From Naganishia liquefaciens (Eukaryota > Basidiomycota > Tremellomycetes > Filobasidiales > Filobasidiaceae), in contig BLZA01000040.1 in assembly GCA_013423385.1 (NCBI GenBank), positions 248,001-312,000 of the forward strand: a DNA stretch of 64,000 nucleotides, in the 5' to 3' direction. The translations under genes and the position numbers were made by a program. The first letter of the stretch is position 1; every line of letters starts with the position of its first letter. The notes beneath the pieces are model-generated. The model did not search any database, was not told the DNA's origin, and worked only from the letters and a program-made list of their open reading frames with translations. This document shows, one piece after another, positions 60,401 through 64,000 of this stretch.

Positions 60401-60686
60401 GATAAGTCAGACTGCATTTTTCTGCGGACATATAAGGCGGCCATGCATCTGACGAACCCTGTACAATGCATCATCCTTCGCCCGCTTGTTCTCATCAAAC
60501 AATTCTTGCTTCTTGTGCTGCTCATTAATCAGAGTCGACAGCTGAGAGTCTGAGAAGCATTTACTCGTGAATCAGCGCAAGTTGGAGATCCCGGAAACAC
60601 TCTGCGAGCTACAAACCTTTCTGGGCGAGAAGGGTCTTCATATGCTTGATCTGGTGATCCAGACCATCAGCACCGAAAAACGCCAT
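54485..60686 (-). CDS. very long coiled-coil protein, 1,881 aa
   Basis: Ten exons (60686-60617, 60549-60458, 60387-60328, 60259-60154, 60098-59818, 59749-58628, 58574-58057, 57995-55395, 55337-55132, 55074-54485) total exactly 1,882 codons. After a short N-terminus (MAFFGADGLDHQIKHMKTLL) nearly the whole protein is heptad coiled coil (for example LNRREKEVQRLKLSM-like and LEQHLAAAQEALETAEIQKA blocks), interrupted by a Pro/Ser patch at about residue 210 (SKRRRRSLSFNGDS) and one near 510 (SIPMPPSPRGDRQG). The last 170 residues are non-helical, rich in SP/TP and basic residues (TPNRTPNRQMLHST, SVFTPKMRIL), as in mitotically phosphorylated scaffolds. It would form a rod over 200 nm long. Spindle-pole, nuclear-pore basket (Mlp/TPR), Golgi tether or kinetochore roles are all possible; I cannot choose. 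Confidence 0.85.
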
Positions 60687-61449
60687 CTTCGATAGCAGTC
60701 CTGCCCCTAGAGGATGCTTTCCGGAGTGTCGCGCAGATCCGATGTCCCTGCTTTGTGGGGCTGTATGGACTGGGCAAAGATTTCACAAGGGAGAGTGTGA
60801 ACAGTTGCGCAAGAGTTGACCGATTGTCTACCTCTTGTTGTTTCATAGAGACGCGTTTATTTACTTTTCAATCTTCCAAGCTAAGCGACACGTCAGACAA
60901 AGATGTCCGCAAGGCGGCGCAGACAAGCAGTATCTGAACGCTTTCCTGCTGACGGACTAGCTGACGGACTTGAATCATGATCGCCTAGGTCACATCCACT
61001 CTCCATAATTCGGCGATTCGGGATCGTGGAAATGTCAAGCCGCTCCATTATGGTTTGTTTTATGCAGAGACCTACCGAATGGGCTACAACACATCATGGC
61101 AAGCTCAGCAAATCACCGCCGCTCGCAACGCTCAGGCCGAGACCAACTTATTCCTCGACGCGAGAGTTCATCCTATACGAGGACTGGCAAGACGTGCTGT
61201 ATTACGTAGTCAAATGCATTCTTCTGCCTGCTCACAGCTCTGAATAACTTGTTGATTATGCTCGCCTCTTTCTATCATCCATACAAGTGAAATGCTACAA
61301 GTCTTTGCTTTGGGCTATCGCTTCCTGTGCTACTGCAGGTTGTATTTACTGTTGTTGAGCTCTGTTTGCTGTTTAACCATCTGCAAAGGCTGCTTTGCGA
61401 GGCTTGAATCCCTTCTGAACCGTTCAATGCTTGATCCCCATGTATATGC
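60687..61449. other. intergenic, coiled-coil gene 5' end and RTC3 3' end
   Basis: About 760 bases. Two overlapping plus-strand frames near 61026-61247 are not convincing. Nothing else is seen. Confidence 0.35.
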
Positions 61450-62105
61450 TTATCGGCCTGAGGTGCCGATGTGACCGGTGCTGACACCGCTACCCTTAGA
61501 TGGCTGCATGTCGTAGCCGCCAGTGCCGATAGCCTTGGTCAACTGGTACTTTCCTCGCTCCAGAACGATCTGAATAGCGGTTCTGGAAGTGACAGGTCAA
61601 CGCCGACTCATAGGCTAAAAAAACACACGAAGCACTTACTCGGTAGCGACCTTCTTGGCCTTCCTGCCCTTGGGTGCGTCATCCTCGAGCGCCTCGTCCT
61701 CGGGCTTCTTGGTGGCATCGTAGACGCCCTCCTTGACGGAGCCGTCGGCATTGAAGTCGTCGAAGTCGGAGGCAACTTCACCAGCGGAGGGAGTCCGCCA
61801 TTGACCTTGCGAGCCGGTGTCACTAGCGAACTGCGGGGATGAAGGGGTTAATATGCGCAGGATGCAGCAAAGCGCGGGCACTTACCAGAAGCATGCCATC
61901 CACGACCTGTACCAGAGGGATGGTCTTGTCTCCAGCTTTCCACTTGTTGTACTGTGGGGATACAAGTCAGGCCGATCATGAACACACATGTCACACGACC
62001 ATGACCCACCTCTGTCGGGTCGACAACGACCATGTACTCCTTGGTGTGCTGAGTGTGAGCCTTGTTGAAGGGCTTGAAAACGACGACGCTGATTTCCTTG
62101 GTCAT
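61450..62105 (-). CDS. RTC3: Rtc3-like SBDS N-terminal (FYSH) domain protein
   Basis: Four exons (62105-62010, 61951-61886, 61830-61640, 61582-61450) give 161 residues. The single FYSH/SBDS-N domain is built from ISVVVFKPFNKAHTQHTKEY, MVVVDPTEYNKWKAGDKTIP, LVQVVDGMLLFASDTGSQGQ and a C-terminal helix EIVLERGKYQL. An acidic linker (PEDEALEDDAPKGRKAKK) of about 35 residues is inserted before that last helix. Yeast Rtc3/Hgi1 is a small stress-induced protein linked to RNA metabolism and telomere capping; unlike SBDS/Sdo1 it has only the first SBDS domain, as here. The promoter carries a TATA box directly next to an AGGGG stress element, in line with stress induction. Confidence 0.85.
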
Positions 62106-62541
62106 TTTGAGAGGAGGCTGAGCTTGTGATTGGTGAAGCGCAAAGTGTGATAGCAGTGATGAAGGTCAAACTACTCGAGTCTTGCAGAACGGGACATAGG
62201 TCGAGGTTATATACCCCTCACGCGATGACGACAGCAGGCTAGCAGGCTGGGCGGTGGATGACGTCGGAGGGCGAGACCGGGTCCCGCTCTAGCGCCGAAG
62301 CTTCGGGAACCAAGTCAGCTACGACACGGGTCCGAGGGTCACCGAGCTCGTGCTGAGGTAATAAGTTCTTCCGGACTTTTGGCTCCGAGTCACCCGAGAC
62401 GGTCGACGACGTTCCGCGACATCGTAAACAAGGTCGCTCAACGTTTTGGATGGATGGAGATGGCAGGGTGCGACGTTATCGACAGCAAGTCATCTGTGAT
62501 ATCGCAACTACACGTGGATCTTTGACTACGAGGCGGAATCA
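62106..62541. promoter_or_regulatory. head-to-head promoter region, RTC3/Sel1-repeat gene
   Basis: About 440 bases between divergent start codons. The RTC3 TATA/AGGGG pair lies in its left half. The middle (62221-62420) is GC-rich with repeated CGAGG/CGACG-like trinucleotides but no exact repeat that I can define. Confidence 0.4.
62207..62218 (-). promoter_or_regulatory. TATA box abutting a stress-response element (AGGGG)
   Basis: On the minus strand AGGGG (62218-62214) is followed immediately by TATATAA (62213-62207), about 100 bases upstream of the RTC3 ATG. It is the clearest TATA promoter in the window. Confidence 0.6.
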
Positions 62542-63952
62542 ATGATCGAAATGGTCCAATCCGTAACAAAGAAGGACCCATCGCCCAGGCTGTACCCACG
62601 GCAGAGAATCAGCTCCAAGGAGGGATTCGACTCACCTTTGGCTTTACTGGCAAAGCAGGCGGCTCGAAATGTGTGTATAGAGACAAGCTTCGAGGCCATT
62701 CCTAATGGTATTCGCGACTCCCAGGGCCTTACCTTTGCAACTCCCGATCTTGTTGCGGCCGATCAAGAACCAGCAACGTCGAACATTTCGCAACCGCCAG
62801 CAACACAGCAATCACGCCCACCTTTACTGATAAACTCATTCCGAGACTCATTCTCTACCTTATCCTCACGGAGATCCTCATCACAGACAATCATGACGCT
62901 CAGTCCACCGGAAGATGGCGATGTCTCATTCTTTTCGAGCGGGATGTCACAGCGGCTGTCTACGGCGGATTCTGTCGCATCGGAGTACAGCTTGGATTCA
63001 GCAGTAGGGGTTGGGTCAGAGGCTCGAGAGGGGACAAGGGAGATGGTCTACGCCAGCCCGACCGCGCATGCTGCGATTGATGAGCCAACACAGAAGAAGG
63101 GATTCGTCAGGCTTACTGGAGCCAGAATGGCGAGGACACTGGAGGCTTCCGCCCCGGAAAGCTCATCAACGCCTTGGGCAAATCAGGATTCCAATGCACA
63201 ATCTAGATCGGCGACACCAAATGCCGCACCGGCAATGCCCGACTTATCCAGACAGATGCAACAGACGCATATGCAGGCCAGTGCTGCGGGAGCTGCAGAT
63301 ACCGCCAACGATAAATTTTGGGATTCTTCTCGTTATAATCCAGGCTCAATATCCCAGATTATCCCGTCCCTTCCGATATCCACTGTCTCATCGGCTCCCG
63401 TCTTGCGCCGCGACATGTCCATCTCGAGAAAAAGCATGGTTGGCGAGATGGGTGAATACGAATACGAACGCGACGACGATGGGCTCGGGAGGGGCAAAGC
63501 GGGGGAGAGTTCTAGACAATCGCAGCCAGCTTTGGGACAGCGACATTCGAGAATACATTATACTAGACGACCAGCGCCGCCTCCGCCACCGGTCCCGACT
63601 ATTCCCGCCAATTTCAGAAATGACAATGGACGCGAGAACGCGGCGGCAGGGCCGAGTTCCGCGAGGGGCGAACCACAACGGACATCGTCATCTGCCCAGC
63701 GGTCTCCCAGCATACGCAATCCGCCGTCTATAGATCAATCTTCTTACCAAGGAAGACCCGTAGACGACCCGAGGCGACCATCCTGTACCCGACTTACAAC
63801 CGAAGAGCGCCGTGCCAAGATTGCCGAAGATTATTTGACCAGGGGGATTGCGGCGCATAATGATACGACGGGGATGCACGATCTAACGGAGAGTGCATAT
63901 TATTTCAGAAAAGCAGCTGAAGGCGGGTCTTCGGGCGGGTGCGTTCTATATG
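62542..63952 (+). CDS. Sel1-repeat protein, Dsf2-like (5' exon, truncated by window end)
   Basis: One long first exon runs from the ATG at 62542 to a GTAAGT donor at 63953; the gene continues beyond the window. The first 420 residues are disordered, rich in Ser/Pro/Gln, with a PPPPPVP proline run and many SR/SP motifs. The exon ends with the start of a Sel1/TPR-like array: AKIAEDYLTRGIAAHN, then SAYYFRKAAEGGSSGGCVLY + G. This wording (…YYFRKAA.GG…..LYG) is that of the fungal Dsf2-type Sel1 proteins more than the chitin synthase activator Skt5/Chs4, which shares the repeat type. Its cellular role is unknown; the yeast relative is linked to mating/cell-wall phenotypes only loosely. Confidence 0.65.
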
Positions 63953-64000
63953 GTAAGTTTTCCTTCTGCAGGCATCGGATATGAATTGCGCTTGACGTTT

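Overview
This is a gene-dense stretch of a nuclear fungal genome, most likely from a basidiomycete and, from protein wording alone, perhaps a Tremellomycetes-type yeast. The evidence is many short introns (mostly 50-65 nt, GT...AG, often with CTAAY/CTRAC branch points) in nearly every gene, short intergenic gaps, no clear TATA box at most genes, and proteins diagnostic of fungi (Chs7, CWC22, Rtc3, fungal-type Sec4). I rebuilt exon structures by hand. For all but one multi-exon gene, exon lengths and phases add up to a single open frame. The exception is the 5' end of the DNA polymerase eta gene. I saw no transposon, virus-like element, CRISPR array, rRNA or convincing tRNA.

Layout. 1-8.1 kb: SUN-domain ER protein Slp1 (-), diphthamide methyltransferase Dph5 (+), chaperonin subunit Cct3 (+), a small unknown membrane protein (-). 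8.8-19.2 kb: SNF2/STH1 chromatin-remodelling ATPase (+), chitin synthase chaperone Chs7 (+), splicing factor Cwc22 (-). 19.9-26.6 kb: a DUF262-domain protein related to prokaryotic GmrSD-type proteins (+), a small ORF (-), electron-transfer flavoprotein beta (-), a Hook-like dynein adaptor (+). 27.4-35.7 kb: a large protein with two RING-like zinc modules (+), the Rab GTPase Sec4 (+), the HORMA-remodelling AAA+ ATPase Pch2/TRIP13 (+). 35.8-45.9 kb: DNA polymerase eta (-), TRAMP poly(A) polymerase Trf4 (+), cytochrome oxidase subunit Cox4 (-), geranylgeranyltransferase-I beta Cdc43 (-). 47.2-53.6 kb: ornithine decarboxylase (+), 3-ketoacyl-CoA thiolase (+), an unrecognised disordered protein (-). 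54.4-64 kb: a 1,881-residue coiled-coil protein (-), Rtc3 (-), and the 5' exon of a Sel1-repeat protein (+) that runs off the window.

Most of these are housekeeping genes with no operon logic. Functional neighbours are loose: Sec4 and Cdc43 both belong to prenylated-GTPase biology, and Chs7 serves cell-wall synthesis. Pol eta/TRF4, ETFB/Hook, CWC22/DUF262, SLP1/DPH5, CDC43/ODC and RTC3/Sel1 are head-to-head pairs with 0.3-1.3 kb between start codons.

The most unusual observations are: (i) a eukaryotic DUF262 protein keeping the DGxQR motif; (ii) very small internal exons (7, 8, 10, 13, 19, 20 and 22 nt) in ETFB, SEC4 and the DUF262 gene; (iii) three GC-AG introns, two of them in PCH2; (iv) a RING-H2 domain split by a 74-residue insertion, with a second zinc module at the C-terminus; (v) two abnormally long introns in COX4, one holding C/D-box-like motifs. 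None of these amounts to a demonstrated new system. The DUF262 gene and the double-RING protein are the best candidates for follow-up.
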